Assembly (NCBI RefSeq): GCF_020497125.1
Contig: NC_059074.1
Location: 197,790,915-197,854,914 of the forward strand
DNA: 64,000 nucleotides
Direction of reading: 5' to 3'
Source: Mauremys mutica
Lineage: Eukaryota; Chordata; Testudines; Geoemydidae
The position numbers were made by a program, and so were the translations under genes. The notes below the pieces were generated by a model. That model made no database searches, was not told the DNA's origin, and was given only the letters and a program-made list of their open reading frames with translations. This document shows positions 11,701 to 25,599 of the stretch, piece by piece. The stretch's first letter is position 1, and every line of letters begins with the position of its first letter.

Positions 11701-14131
11701 TTTACAACATTCTTATGACATGATCAAAATTCATTGTAGAAAGACATCCATAGTATCTAGTCCCTCTTCCCCCAAACCTATGTGGAAGATAAAGAGCAAA
11801 AAAAAAAAAAAAAGGTGGGGGGGAAGGGGTTCCTCATCTATTGTCATGAATCTGAATGTCTTTCCCAGTACCCTTCTCCAGGAATCCAGGCTGTACAATG
11901 CCGTGCCCCGCTGGCTCAGCTAGAACGCATGCCTTGCAGCACTGAAGAGATTCATCTTAAACAAAATGAAGAGGAGGAAAAACCAAACATTTTAAATTGA
12001 AGTTTATAAGCAGAAAGAAATTAAATTGAGACAAGGGAGAAAAGAGAAGGAAACATGGGATCACATTTTAATGATGCATCATAGAGCTCCCACCTCTATG
12101 CCAGCGTAAGTCACTGGATTTAAGTGGTACCTTGTCTTGAGCTGACCTACCTCACCAGGGTGAATTTCTCTCATATTTAATTACTTTTCTCAAAGGCAGC
12201 AAAAAGAGAATCTATATTTATTATAGGCTCAAAATGCTTTTTATTCTGATAATTCAGCAGTTAAGAAAAAGGAGAGCAATCATTTTGTCCCCGTGGCAAA
12301 CAAAAGCCTCTTGCCTATACATGTTGTAGTTAGGCAATCGTTTATAAGGATTCCATACCAATTTACAGACAGTACTTTGCCCTGGGTTTTCATCTTATTT
12401 GCTCTCACTATTCTTTATTTGTTATTTCAAAGCAGATATAGAAATCAAATTTTTTTTTCACCATTTAATGTCTATTAAAATAGTACCAATTCACTACCAC
12501 TGTGCAAACGAGTTAGCATGAAACTTTTGCCGCAACAGATCTTTTGCTTAACCTGTTCAATACAAAATATTAGGGTCATGAGTAACAACTAAGAATTCAT
12601 TAACTGATACAATATATGTGGAGCAGACTCGTTCAGGTTTAATTTTACTGAAAAATTACAATTAGTTTAGTAACACACCAAGCCACCACAACTAATGTCA
12701 TACCTAATTAACTTTCCCAGTTAGTTTTTCCATAAACAATGGCAGTTCAAATAATTAAAAAACTCAAGGGGTCATGGTAATAGGGACTTCACCCAAGGAC
12801 ACTAATTTACCGTGACACAGGTACTCTCTTTCTGTATTACCTCGCAAGCTTGGTAACTGCCATTCAGGGGTCTAATTTCTGTCACGTAGAGAGAAGCCAT
12901 TTTGATTACATTCTATCTGAATTGTATTCATTTTGTTTTTAAGAATACTTCCAATTTGCACCCTGTCATATTCATTAGTCACTTGTTGGTTGGATTATAT
13001 TTTGAGAGAGGTCATAACCAGTAGCTTGTCACCACTTGCCACATTAGATAGACTTCAAAGGTGACTGTCTGTTACAGGCCAAGTAAGCAAAGCTTTCATT
13101 AACCACCCACTGATTTTTACATGTAGGAACTGTCCTGGATTCACAGCTTAAACAGTAGCATGAGCAGAGCAATAAATGGTTGATTAAATATGAGCTCAGC
13201 ACAATCTCTCAAACAGTTCACAAATATATTTAAACAAACGTGACAGCCATTTCCCTTAAAGATATTTAACACATCTACTTCTTTCCAATGGTCTTCAAAC
13301 AAATTAAATCTAATCCTTTATGTTACATTTCAACATGACATAGTATATTCCTTCTGCTTGAGGATCTGAGATTTATTTCCAGCTGTTTTTTTAAAATGAG
13401 ACAAAGATACCATAGAAGTATTATAGACCAAACTGAAATTGTTTACAAGCTTATATTTAATAATGAATGAGGACAAATGTCAGCATACTAGCCCACAATA
13501 AAAACTATATTGTATACATCTACGACTTGGGCTGAGACACAAAACTGATCACTCAATTTGTCAGGCCAGTGAAGATTTATAGCAGTGTTGATGCAATCAA
13601 CTTGTTCTATGGAAAACAACCATCTGCCTGGTCTAAAGTATGGCTAACTGATCAACTTTGAAGGTGACAATATGGTGAACAAAATAGACAGTGAATATAA
13701 GATAAAAATAGGATTAGTGGTGCTCTCTTTGTCAAGGATTTATAATATAAAGCCAATTACATCCAATATATGTTTTTAGCACCAGCACTGCAACAATTAT
13801 GTCGATTTATAATTAAATATTTAGTTCAAGTATCTAAAGACAAACAGGCCCTCCCCCACAAAAGACTCAGGTCCATTAATACGTTGTTACTAAAAATCAC
13901 CTGTTTCCTGTTCACAACATTGTGCAATTAAACATTATACAACAGCTTTGTCCCCTCAGTGGGTTAGTCCCACAGACATGCCTCAAATTCTCCCATCAAG
14001 AGGCATTACAGACTAGAAAGTTCTATTCCTCAAAACCCAGAGATTTTCCAAATTCTCTGTGAGCTTCAGAAATCCACTGAGGTACAGGTAGTTGGTTCCT
14101 GTGATTGCTCAATGGGCTCCCCTTCCCTGAC
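8741..14131. other. AT-rich non-coding stretch
   Basis: No credible gene. Contents seen: a degraded interspersed-repeat-like patch around 10080-10210 (ggcccctaagtct, cattgattgcaatgggat), short AT dinucleotide runs near 9927-9953 and 10920-10932, a GGA-rich codon-like run at 11519-11532, and a 16-base poly-A at 11798-11813. The rest looks single-copy by eye. Confidence 0.5.
11798..11813 (+). repeat. poly-A run
   Basis: An uninterrupted run of A followed by ggtgggggggaagggg. It could be a retroposon tail, but no matching body or target duplication is visible. Confidence 0.8.
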
Positions 14132-14134
14132 TGT

Positions 14135-14364
14135 GGGCTGGTCTACACAATGCTTTAGTCCACATCAGGGGTTCTATATTCTAATGAGCACTAGAAGTTT
14201 CCCTAGTACACGTTAATGTAGTCTCATGTGCCTCCATTAAAATGCAACTATGGAACTTTTACTGTGCACCAGCAGGCTCCATATGAGCCAATTTATGTAC
14301 ATGCTGGTGTGCATTAGAATTCACACCCTAATGATGTGGACTAACTCACCATATAGACAAGCCC
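14135..14364. mobile_element. Harbinger-like MITE
   Basis: Ends are gggctggtctacac at left and tagacaagccc at right, which are inverted copies with some mismatch. A 3-bp direct repeat (TGT) flanks it. The interior includes complementary stretches such as aatgagcactagaag and gtgcattagaattc. It belongs with the better preserved copy at 21426-21720. A 3-bp duplication and ends of the type GGGCTTGTC fit a PIF/Harbinger origin; family assignment is inference. Confidence 0.65.
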
Positions 14365-14367
14365 TGT

Positions 14368-17300
14368 GTCTTTCTTAGAGGGTTATGCTACTACAAATTC
14401 TCTAACATCTGCTGCTCACAGAGCTCATCTTAAACGAAATTCCAATCTTTATCAGAGAAGCTGGGTAAATTAATGATGAAGGCTCCCACATTAATTTACC
14501 TGAAAAAATGTCCCAGTTTTGGTTGTGGTCCAATATTTCCCAATGCTAAATATTTCTTTAAGACACATTTTCTTATTTATGTTACTCACACACTTTTTTT
14601 TAAACCTTTACGGTGCTCTCGGAGTACATTTTCAAGCTTTTATTCCTGCAGTCATGAGGGCTAGAAGCTTTGTTTATTTTAAAATAAAATTGAGATTCTC
14701 ATGAATATCACATGTCTCCAGGAGTTAATTTTTAAAAAAAAAATCAGATAATAATGAGACTTAAAAACACTGGCAGATTATCTCTTAGTATGTGTATACA
14801 CCATGCCTAGCACTATGGAAATAAATACATTAGAAAACTAAAGCTAAATAGGACTAAAATACTTCATAGTGTTCATAGTGTTCATTTTCTAATCACCAGC
14901 CAGATTCAAAATAAAACCCTACCTGCTAAATGGAACATACTTCACTTTGCCTACCAACATCAATCTACATCAAACTTCAGAATAAATTAATACACACATT
15001 CAGCAGTGCACAGAGAGGTTAATTTAACCACAATGCTGAAATAATTTTTATAGTCTTGAAACTATACTATTAAAAAACCCTTGTGCATGCTGGATTAAAA
15101 AATGCATCTTTGAAGTTAATGAGTAATAATGAAAGGCATTTTAGTAACCTGCAACAATCTGCCCGCAATCCTTTAAAATAATTTACATTTTCCAGAACAT
15201 TTTGTAAACCAATATGGTAGGCTTTATGCTCTTCACTATGCATTCTCAATCACTAATTATAATAATTATTTACAAGAAATGGAACATTAGGTCAGAAGTA
15301 AAAGGCTGGTATGCATAACAGAGATACATAAATAATGTGCTGATTCTGATGCTTTAAAATGGGCAATAAAAAAGGAAAGGCTGACTATGTGATAATAATT
15401 GTATTACCTTTCTAACAGAAAGATGGCCAGTCTTCCAATGAATCTAGTTGGTTTCAATAACTTTGAAATATTTTAATAGTATAGTTTTGCTTTAATTTCA
15501 TTACAATTCAGTAAAGTGCTAGTAAAACAAAACGTTTAAGCACCTGCGTAAGTCTTATTAAAGTAAATATGAATTAAGCATGTGCTCAAAGTTAAACACA
15601 TGCTCAAGTGATTTGTTGAACAGGGAAGGCTTGCTGAATAGGACTTAAGACCCTGAGCCTGCAAGACCTCCACACAGGCATACGTCAGTCCCACTGTAGT
15701 TACTTGAAATCCATCCCATGTAGATTGGAGCCTAAATGACAAAACAGGATGGAAAGGTTCTATAGATTCCACCATAACTAACACACATCAACATCCCTGA
15801 CAGCAACTGTAATGGAAAATACCTCCTACAGGTGACTTGGTTTTGTGAACCATGTTAGCAAGACAAAAACATTGAATTTTCCCAAATAAGGACTGTAATA
15901 ATCATAGGATTTATTCTGGCATCATTGTTTAAGTAATTCCCATTAATGTCAGTGTCCATTTGATATGAAAACAAAAATTGGAATTAAATATGTAGGTGGG
16001 TTGGGGGGGGAAATTAGAATGTAGTTTAACTGTCTGTTCGTATGTGCAGCAGAATGAAAATATCTCATTGCCTCAATCCTTCAGGCAGGTTAAATAATCC
16101 TCTCCAAAGATGCATGTGAATATCTTCATTATATTCGATGATATTCACTGCTCAGATTAAATTTTGTAACGTTGGAAATTACCTACATGCCCTTAAAATC
16201 CTTTTTAATTACAAAAGGCTACAGTTTCATTGTTGCTTGAGGGAGTCTAGCTTGACAAATGACAGCTCAATGATCTTTGAATATAACATTTAAAATATAA
16301 AACTGTTCTTTATTAAATTACCTTGAGTGATATTTAAATGGTTTAGCAGAATATGCACTAGAATTATAACTAATAAATATGCTCTTTATTGGCAGCAAGG
16401 ATTAAAGACAATCCCTTTGATTGGAAGATTATGCATATACTTAAATTAAGACACCTCCCTAGCCGTAAATGCCATCATATTTTGACTAGCAATTGTTTGT
16501 TCATTTCAATGATCATTTTATATACAGGGCCATATTCTGCCTAAAGATTCCATTAATGAGACTTGTATGTGCTCCGAGAAACTGAACAATAGATCAGGAA
16601 AACAATTTTTCTCTCATCACAATAGTAATATGTTCTCCTGTAACTAATACTCTCATCCCCAACACAAACACATCACCAAAATCAACAATGAATTGACACA
16701 GATAAACTTCTGTAATCCTACCCTTGAAGTACTTATACCAGAAGCTCATTTTAACAATCACTTCATCATGGCAGTTATTACCATGGAAAGAGTTTACTTT
16801 CTTTCTTCTTTTTTAAAAGGTAAATTAGGTTGGAAACAGCTGTCACTCAGGTGATGAATACAGGCTGCCAGCCATTTTAAACAGCAGGTACAGAATTTGA
16901 ATTTGGAATTAATTAGCATTTAGAAAGCCTACACACTACATGATAACTCTGCAAGATAATCTTGGTCCTTTCTTGCAAATTAATACACCTATTAAAAATG
17001 AGCAAGGACACAATCCATGTTTTAATTGTGTCTGCTAAACAAAGTTTCACAAATGAACAAATTACAAGGTTCCAGCAATGATGCACCAAGCTGAATGAGG
17101 CATTACCACAAGTAATGAGCAAGAATTCAACTTCCCATTTTCCACAGTGTTCATAAAAACACATCGGAGTGCATGTGTAAATGCACATGGTGCCCTATCC
17201 AGATGGCCATAGGCTTCTCCAAAGTGGAGTTTCCAAATGTTTAAACTTTAGCTTTGTCTCTAATGTATTCAGACAGGCTAGTTCCACACAGGATATTTGT

Positions 17301-18120
17301 GTGTGTGTGTGTGTGTGTGTGTAAATTAAAAGTCAGTAAGGCTCTCAATTGAGGCACCTGAGATCATACTCAAAACATCTTCAAAAATCAAGGCTATCAG
17401 CAAGAGCTGTTTCATCAGTACTTCAAAGTCTAAACAACCTGATGTAAAAAGCTTTTCCCTCATATGAGTTATTTGATTTAAATTCTGAACATATTTAAAA
17501 AAGCATAAAAATGATTGATGTCAGAATTTTAATGATGTGTAATAAGTGGCCATCTGTCAGCAGCCAAGGGGTAAAAAAGAAGCACATTATTATTCCCCCA
17601 AAAGAATAGATATATTGATGCTAATTAAAAGGCACATCATCATTGTCTGGAAGCAGCATTTAAACACACTAATCAGACAGCAATCATCCAAATCCAGTGA
17701 AAAAATCAAGAAACAAAAAACTGATCTGCAGATATGAGTGTTTCCCCAAATGAGTCATTTGGGCTATAATTTCTGAATTGGTACTGGGGTACCATACAGA
17801 TCTGACTACAGCAGTTATTAACTGGACAGTGAATCCAGACTTGGGTAGCCTGTTAAACCCTGACCCGAAGTATGGATAAATTACTTGAGTTATTTTAACT
17901 CGTGCCTTTACAGACAATCTTTTTTCACATTTCAATGCAAATGTGGTGTTTCCTCATTAACTTGCTTTATATATTATTTTATTTATTCATATTTCTAATC
18001 TTACACACAAAGTCTGTGGGACTAAGAAATTGTTGACATACTGATGTAATACAGCAGAATTTGAACATCTATTATTTCATACTTAAACTTCATAAACACT
18101 AGCTGTAATAGGTAATAATT
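14368..18120. other. Repeat-poor AT-rich stretch with possible conserved regulatory DNA
   Basis: No gene seen. An old interspersed-repeat-like patch lies at about 15535-15720 (aagcatgtgctcaaagttaaacacatgctcaagtg, partly self-complementary). The segment 16740-16925 is free of repeat signatures and dense in transcription-factor-like words: cagctgtcac at 16837 and aattaattagc at 16907. A GT microsatellite lies at 17299-17322. Confidence 0.45.
17299..17322 (+). repeat. (GT)12 microsatellite
   Basis: Twelve uninterrupted GT units. Confidence 0.95.
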
Positions 18121-18127
18121 GGAGATA

Positions 18128-18298
18128 TACCAATCTCCTAGAACTGGAAGGGACCTTGAAAGGTCATTGAGTCCAGCCCCCTGCCTTCACTAGCAGGACC
18201 AATTTTTGCCCCAGATCCCTAAGTGGCCTCCTCAAGGATTGAACTCACAACTCTGGGTTTAGCAGGCCAATGCTCAAACCACTGAGCTATCCCTCCCC
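18128..18298 (-). mobile_element. tRNA-derived SINE with CR1-like tail (turtle Cry I type), reverse orientation
   Basis: On the minus strand it begins gggggagggatagctcagtgg (A box), then gttgtgagttcaatcc (B box), and ends with the tail ggactcaatgacctttcaag and cccttccagttctagg. The tail resembles CR1 LINE 3' ends, which would supply the reverse transcriptase for its copying. The same repeat occurs forward at 36218-36400. It is somewhat shorter and more diverged than that copy. No protein is encoded. Confidence 0.88.
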
Positions 18299-18299
18299 C

Positions 18300-21200
18300 C
18301 TATATGTACAACTCATTGATGTCATCTCTGCATAATTCTATTTTGTTAACCATAAGGGAGCTATGCATGTCTTACCTGTGACTGAAAGACATACTCACAA
18401 TTCAACACAGCGAATCCCATCAGCACAGTGTGCGCAGAGGTAGGTTTCACAGTACAGGGCGTTGGGAATTGCCTAGCAGCATCTACAGACATGGCCATTC
18501 CTGATGCTGAGAGCTAGAGAAAGGGCATGGTTGGATGATACAGTCTGCTGCTCACATTTTGTCTATGGATCTGCCTTTGGGATTACCAGTCACCGGTATG
18601 ACAGTGGTTATTAACATGTTTATACTTCCTTTTAGTCAAAGCTCTCTACAATCTTTATAAAAACAACTCTGGCCCAGATCAAAATGAAAATGCCTCTCAA
18701 GTGGCAGCCTCAAGAAACTGCCCTTTGTGCAATTGACCCCACTGGGGAGGTGACCAGATTTTAATATTTTACAGGCCGCATGGAGGCACAGGTACCAGTA
18801 CTTGTTACCGAATACTTTCCCTCAACAGGGAGATGAAGTGGCACTTTTGCCCGAGTGACTCTCCCCTCTGCTTCTCCAGTCCTAGAAAAACCTCAGACAT
18901 ATGCTCCTGGCATAGCAGTTCTGACACCATTAACTGAACCTGACACTCTACCTGAACAAACCTATGAGGCCAGTTACCATAAGCCCACGGTGGACCGGGA
19001 GAGAACTGGAATAAAGCCAGATTGGTGGTAGCAAAAAGTAGGCCATTGGCAAAAATAAGGCTGGCTGGCAATTGTCAGGGAAGGATAGAAAGGTGCAAGG
19101 AACCACATTTTGTTGTAGAAAGTCAGAGAAAGGAAGCAGCAGCTGGAGGAGAAGATGGCCACCTACAGAACAGTGCAGGAAATCCAACTGCAAGATGTAG
19201 TATGAGTGTTCAAAATGCAGACTTTCTTAGTGGTCAGCAAACCACTATCCACCCACTGCCTCACACACTAGGGTGTAATGTCTCACCTGAAGGGCAATGA
19301 GACCACAAAATAGTTGGTGTCTTCATTCTGTGAAATATTAATTCATTTATTTTAGTCTATTTTAATACCCTTTCATCAGCACATCACAATGCGAAGCCAC
19401 CTTTGTGTGCTCTTCCTCCATAACCCATGCAATTCATTCAGCCAAAACATATAGTGCTGTTTTTACACTGGGCTACCTTCTTAGTGCTGTCATTTCCCCC
19501 AAATCATCACTTCACACAGATGTGACCTTCCTTCCTGGTATCCCCCCCTATAGTCCCCCACCATCCTCTCCTAACCCACCATGATCCCCTAGGGTGGACA
19601 AGATCCCTAACAACCTAGCAAAAGTGTCTCTGTTTTTGACCACCTAATTCCAAGCTCGTGCCTTGATCTTCAGCACACATACTTCAATCATTCCAGAGTT
19701 TTCACTGACTCAAATTAAATGCGGTGCTGTTATTTCACAGTCCCCTATGCCCTTGAACACATGAGTCTTCTGGATTCTCAATGACAAGATACGAACCCTC
19801 CAGTTTCTTGTCAGTTCAGATAATTGGGATACACTTTGGATAAAGCATCTGGGATAAGGGGGCCCTGAACTAAACTGAACCGCTGAATCTTTTGAAGGTC
19901 ACTCCATGCTAATTATTAGCAATTATACTTGTGTTGTGTTTTTTCAATGTTTGATGAGGGAAGACATATGAATATATGGGAAAAAATTCTCCTGACCAAA
20001 ATGTTCTTTGGTATGAATGTAAATTCTATGGATCTAGTGGCAAAACGAAAAAGCAGCAGCAGTTACAGGTAAATCCAAAAAAACCTGTTATTACTGAATG
20101 AATGGAGAAGTGAACAATATCGTCTGTACTCAGGAAGATGCAGGAAGCAGTAGGATATTTTTGGTTCACTTTTTATGAATCAGGAGACGATTGAGACTTT
20201 TGTCACTGGGGAAATCTCTTTTCTTCCCATTGTGAGAAGTGGAAGGGATTCATATCCTCTGCCCTCCATCCCTCTATATTTGCTATTTTGTCCAACAGCA
20301 ATAGGCAAACACAGTAAATGAATGTTTTGGCAAATATGTTCAGAAATCAAATAGTTAATGCTGACAGGTAAACTTGCTACGACACTTCACAGATAACACT
20401 CTTAAATGACTGGAGCAGTTCACTCCTCTCAGAGGTATTGCTTCAAGCTGACCAGTGACTCAGGAAAACAACATTGCCCTGGTTACCGTGAGTTTGTATT
20501 TGGACTGTATTCTTTACACCCATAAGGAAGAGAGAGGTGTTTTTTTTTCAAATGGAAGCTTAGATTCTGAAGTGCAGTTCTGCTGCATGGGATAGGCTCT
20601 GTGTCCGATTCCTAGGGTGCAGAATAATCTTAAACAGCATTAGCAAGTGTGGCTATAGCTCTGTTGTGGGCCCCTACGCTGCTCTAAACAAATCTCATGT
20701 GCACAATGATGCTCAACAGAATAGTACATGGAGCCAGTGCAGTGCTGAAGAGACATTGCCTCGCTATTCTAAAGGAAACAAGAAAAGTGTGAATGTGAAA
20801 GGAGCATATAAAATGTAAGGGTGAGAGATGCAATCCAAAAGCCGAAAAGTCAGCTCTTGGGGAATAAAGATAACCTAAGTGTTTTAATTCAGGTTAATAA
20901 ACAGAGTACAACATTCAAGTTATTTATATTCTTGCACATCCCTCACGTAAGGTTGAATTATTGGTCATGTGATTATTGCTCCCACACGGTGATGCAGACA
21001 CAGGCAATCTTTACTTCACATTCAGCTTTTTTAAAAAACATTTTTCAAACTTTAGTCAAGAATCAGGAAAATTCTCACTCTCAAGCTTAGCTTTCGTCTC
21101 TCTTTTTATTCCTATTTTACACTTGTCCACCCTACCCAATGTACCAGAAGCAAGCCCGTAAGCTTCAGTAAGAAGAATGTTTTCAAATGAGTCAGATGTG

Positions 21201-21422
21201 AAGTGTTACGATCTGCCACTTTTGTGTCAAAATTACAGACAGCTCAGCCTTTTTTTTGGATAGGAATCATCTGAAAATCATAACCCTTACCATTTTTATT
21301 ATTTATTTTAAAATACCAGTGGGAAGTTTTGCTCATCCAAATATATTGTGCAGGCTCTGTGCTTTCATTTGGCCAGGAATTACAATTGTATCACTTGCAA
21401 TTCTTTCCAGTCTGCATGCCAC
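18300..21422. other. Non-coding stretch, no feature recognised
   Basis: Mixed-composition DNA with frames below 100 residues that lack domain signatures, such as those around 18805-19300. No transposon ends were identified by eye. Confidence 0.5.
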
Positions 21423-21425
21423 TTA

Positions 21426-21720
21426 GGGCTTGTCTTCACTATAGGGAGCTTGACGTTGCTGCAATCGATGCAGCAGGGATCGATTTAGCAGGTCTAGTGA
21501 AGACCCGCCAAATTGCCAGCAGAGCACTCTCCAGTTGATCCTTGTACTCCACCTCTCTGAGAAGAGTAAGGGAAGTCGACTGGAGAGCATCTCCCGTCAA
21601 TGCAGCGCAGTGAAGACACTGGAGCAAGTCAACCTAAGCTACATCGACTCCAGCTATGTTATTCACATAGCTGGAGTGGCATAACTTAGGTTGACTTACC
21701 CCAGTAGTGAAGACAAGCCC
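21426..21720. mobile_element. Harbinger-like MITE with TTA target duplication
   Basis: 295 bp bounded by TTA on both sides (21423-21425 and 21721-21723). The ends gggcttgtcttcactat and tagtgaagacaagccc are inverted copies, nearly perfect over about 16 bases. Subterminal words such as ggttgac and agctggagt also pair. TTA/TAA 3-bp duplications are the signature of PIF/Harbinger transposons. There is no transposase inside, so it is non-autonomous. Confidence 0.88.
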
Positions 21721-21723
21721 TTA

Positions 21724-22269
21724 GTCTTCACCTTTAAGAAGGTCCAAGTAGCATAGAGGCAGGTGAACCACAGTGCTTCCTTACACTCCCTGCACTGAGA
21801 ATCATTGCAAACTCACATTATACTTAAGTGACAATTCACTTCTACTTTCCCAGGGAAAGAACTTCCTTTTCACTGAATTGACAATGGGGGGTGAGCAGGC
21901 GAGACCATGTTTACATCCATCCTTGCAAGGCACACTGATTTATTTCTTCTTGTTATTCTGCGTTTTTAGCCAGTTTCTCCAGATTGTTCCTCGGGTTCTC
22001 TAAAAACCCTTAGTCCTATCTAGTTCTTTGAAGTCAACCACTTCAATGCACTCAAGGAATTATGATTCTTGGTTTGATGACTGAATGTGCTGTGGAGTTC
22101 TATTTATGTAGATAGCTAAACAATCTATGATAGAGTCCAAATCATCTCTTTGCAGTGCATAGATATTAAAGGGATACTGTAAAGATATAAATCATATTGT
22201 AATGTAGATGGTATGAACCTGGGTTGGATCAGAGCGGCATAAATGTTACAGACTGTTAGCGTCTGAACA
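21724..22269. other. Non-coding stretch, nothing recognised
   Basis: No repeats or frames of note between two MITEs. Confidence 0.5.
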
Positions 22270-22471
22270 CAGACGCTCCCTGACTTATGCAAGCGTTCTG
22301 TTCCGGAATGCCTTGCGTAACTCAAATTTTGCATAAGTCAGAAACGTATACCCGACCATAATGCAAAAAAAACCAAAAACAACCCCCCCCCCTCCTATTC
22401 CCAGCTTATGGAACTTTTTCCGTAAGTGCGGATTTGCGTAAATCGGGTTTCCATAACCTGGGGGCGTTTGT
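22270..22471. mobile_element. Pogo/Tigger-like MITE, diverged
   Basis: The left end cagacgctccctgacttatg and the right end, read in complement as caaacgcccccagg, are imperfect inverted copies. The interior has paired motifs cttgcgtaactcaa and gtgcggatttgcgtaaatcg. A TA lies just outside the right end; the left flank is ca, so the TA duplication is damaged on one side. A poly-C run interrupts at about 22383-22391. Confidence 0.6.
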
Positions 22472-22474
22472 ATG

Positions 22475-24984
22475 CTCAGGAATGATATTTTTATATCTCT
22501 ATATATTCACCAACACCCTATGTAAGTTAGACTCAGAACTATTTAAAAGTGCATCTCAGGTCCTCTAAAATGAGTAGTGAATGGATACTAATCCTTTGGT
22601 GTAGCGGACTGTGGATCAGAAAGACCAGACACTAAACTTACAGATGCCATGAAGTTCCAAGCTGCAAAAGTGTGCAGTACACTGACAACTAAGAAGTCTT
22701 GCATATCCACAGATTTATTTTTTATATATAATTTTAAATCCTTATGGGTTCATTTTATTACCTTACATCATTACAACAGACAACATAATTTAATGAAATT
22801 TACTTTTAATCATTTATATACTTTCGGTTTTGTGGAGGGATTTTTTTGTTTGTTTTAGTTTCATTTCATTCTATTTATTTTTAGGTTACTCATATTAAAC
22901 AGTGAAGGTAGATGCTAGTTATTTTCGCCTCTAGATTTTCCTGCATTAGTACAATGCTAGACTGTTTGGGTTTCAAAATCTGCAGGGGTGCATTTAAATT
23001 TAAATAAATTGTAAGTACTTTTTAAAAAGTCATCCACCCACTCCAATGAATATTAAATTTAATAAACTCACACACACACACGCATAAAGAAAACATAAAT
23101 TTGGAGCACTGGAGTGTTTCAGGTAGATGACCAGATTTCCTTAGTTACTCTCCCGAATATCTGGGGATGAGTTTGAGCGTAGGCATGACTAATACACAGA
23201 CTGATGTGGGGATGGGTCTCTTGATAGGCCACTGGCATAAGACACTTCCTGCCAAGTAAGTCAATCCTTTTGGAGGTGGTTTGATGCCAATGTTGAAACA
23301 AAAGGGTCAAAACTCCTTTTATTGGGCCCAGGCTTTGGGGGAAGTGAACCTTCAAGGACTTTGGTGTGATCTGAACAAGACTACAGGAACTAAATCGGTA
23401 AATGAGTTAGTGTTCAGTTTAAGTTTCAATAAGAGGCTTTTCCACTTGTCTATGAGTTGTGCCAAGACCAGTGGTGACAGAGTTCTTTCTTTCTCGTGCT
23501 TTCTTTCTCTTTTAGAAGAACAGCATTTAAAAAAACTATCATAAGCCTTCAATGTTAAACTTCTTTACTCAGCTAAATTTAAAAAAGAAATGTTGCACTG
23601 AAATTGTTGGGGATAACAGACAATTGTAATTCTTTTTTTTCTCTTTACAAATTCAAGGATTGTGGAGGAGAAAATCTGTATTCTGAACTGAAACCATTAA
23701 CATTAAAAAGTAATCAATGAGGTTTTATTACACAGGCTCTTTATCATTCATCTTCATTGCTATATCATTAATGTGATCAGAAATGTACAGTTTTACAAGA
23801 TAGGGATGTAATTTAAAATCCTCTTGGAGAAACAAAAGCTAAAATCTATTGACAAAAAACCAGATCATACTGAATGCCCAAATGATTAACTCCTCTGATA
23901 CATAACATTTCAGAAGGGTGGAATCCAGGCATTCAGGTAATACAGCATGGGCCAAGAACCGAAATAGCTAGAACTGCCTGGCTCCATTGGACTTGTCAGG
24001 GAATACAACAATGGACTACTAAGATCCTGTGTTGAGGAAGCAAATTTGTAAAAATTACCTGAAACATGCTGCATATGTTCACTTAAATAAAACTTACAGA
24101 CCAAGAGAAATGGTTTTCTAAGTTTATTTTTTAAATAATTCCTTAATGGAATTTCTTTTAATATAAAGAACCAATACAAACAAAACATGACCATTTGTTA
24201 TCAATATCCAAAATTAAAGATACTATTAACTGAGAATCACCTACATATACAGAGCCATTCTCTTACCCAGGAAGCAATACATGACTGAACTGCAGATGAT
24301 AATAAAGTGAAGGGGGGAAAAATCAGTCTATTTCACTGTAAGTGAACAAGTCCATATGTATAATCCACTCCCTAGCTATTCCTGCTATACAGTACTTTAA
24401 ATGTCTCACATGATGGGCCTCGTCTAATGCATTTAATTAAAATACTACCAGAAGTCATAATAAAAAGGATTGAAGATTTTTTTAATATCCTAAAACCTCA
24501 AGCTCTTGTATTATGTTCTATTAAAAAGGAAATGAAAAATGAAGCCACATTTTGGGATTTAAGATAATCACAAGATTTGCAGCTTGTGGGGGGAGCTTCA
24601 GTTAAAAAAAACCAGTTAATAGTTACCAGTCTATTTAAGATATGAAACTTATCTGGGTCTATTATTAAAATACTAAAAACTTCTTAACTTTCACTCATTT
24701 AAACTCTCCTGTTACTTGTTCACAAATTTCATAATCCTAATAACCCATACTTTCTAGCATGTCAGTACAAATGTCAAACAGAGGCCAGTGCCCACTGAAG
24801 AGATAGCTGTTTAATATTTTGTTTATCCTCATCATGTGTGGTTTGATGTCTTAGTACACCTTTTACATCTTGCTCTGAATACAGAATTATTCATTTCCCC
24901 GTTTTTTTTAATGGCGCTCATCAAACTAGAATCCAACTGCTTCACAAACATTAATGAATTTATCTACATAGATAAATGGGGAGG
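22475..24984. other. AT-rich non-coding stretch
   Basis: No gene or clear transposon end. A short CA run lies near 23068-23083. Confidence 0.5.
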
Positions 24985-25062
24985 TAGGGAACTAGTATCC
25001 CCATTTTACAGATAGGGAATTGAGGCACAGAGGGATTAAGGTCAAAAGCGTCCACTAGTTTT
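24985..25062 (-). repeat. MIR/CORE-SINE-like fragment (old)
   Basis: The stretch ccccattttacagatagg followed by gaattgaggcacagagggat matches the widely known amniote MIR-type core and tail pattern. It is short, and its ends are not defined. Orientation is uncertain. Confidence 0.4.
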
Positions 25063-25149
25063 GGATGCCCAATTTGAGAGGGAGGGATGCAGTGAGGCAG
25101 ATGGGGATGCAGCCCCATTTCCAGCAGTCGGGAGACGGGGATACACATA

Positions 25150-25597
25150 CCTCCAATTCCTGGGTGCTGGCAATGGGGCGACAGAGCGTAGTTCACAGCA
25201 GGCACGTGCCGCAGCTCGACCGCAGCCACAGGAGGAGCGTGAGGAGAAGGGGGCCGGGCAGCCGGGGGATAGAAATGCGCCACGCGACTCCTCAACAGCC
25301 GCCTGCTGAGTGCTCGTGAGTGGCGCTAGTTCCTTCCCTGCCCTGACCCAGCCAATGGCAGCTGCGCCTGTGGGCACCCAGAGCTCCCTTGGCAGCCCCT
25401 AAGGCTAGGAGCCGGATATGCCTGCTGCTCCCTGACCCAGGAGCCTCGGCGCAGCGGCTAGCAGGGAGTCTGCCAGCCATGCTGCAGCGCCGTGAACTGG
25501 ACATTTAACCACCCAGTCAGCAGTGCTGACTGTAGCCGCCAGGATCCCTTTTCGACCGGGTGTTCCGGTCCAAAATGGTACACCTGGTCACCCTACC
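25150..25597 (+). mobile_element. GC-rich hAT-like fragment, right end preserved
   Basis: The right portion (about 25520-25597: agcagtgctgactgtagccg, then gaccgggtgttccggtcc, then acacctggtcaccctacc) matches the right end of the hAT element at 50669-51660 (agcagtgctgatccgagcc, gtccgggcgttccagttg, ggacacctggcaactct). The interior is GC-rich and CpG-rich compared with its flanks. The left end was not found, so the start is approximate. Frames within it are composition artefacts. Confidence 0.55.
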
Positions 25598-25599
25598 TT

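Noticed and set aside
24960..25377. GC-rich stretch that resembles a CpG-island promoter with first exon
   Set aside because: Its right end matches the terminus of another hAT copy (51590-51660), so it is repeat-derived; no splice or initiation context was recognised.
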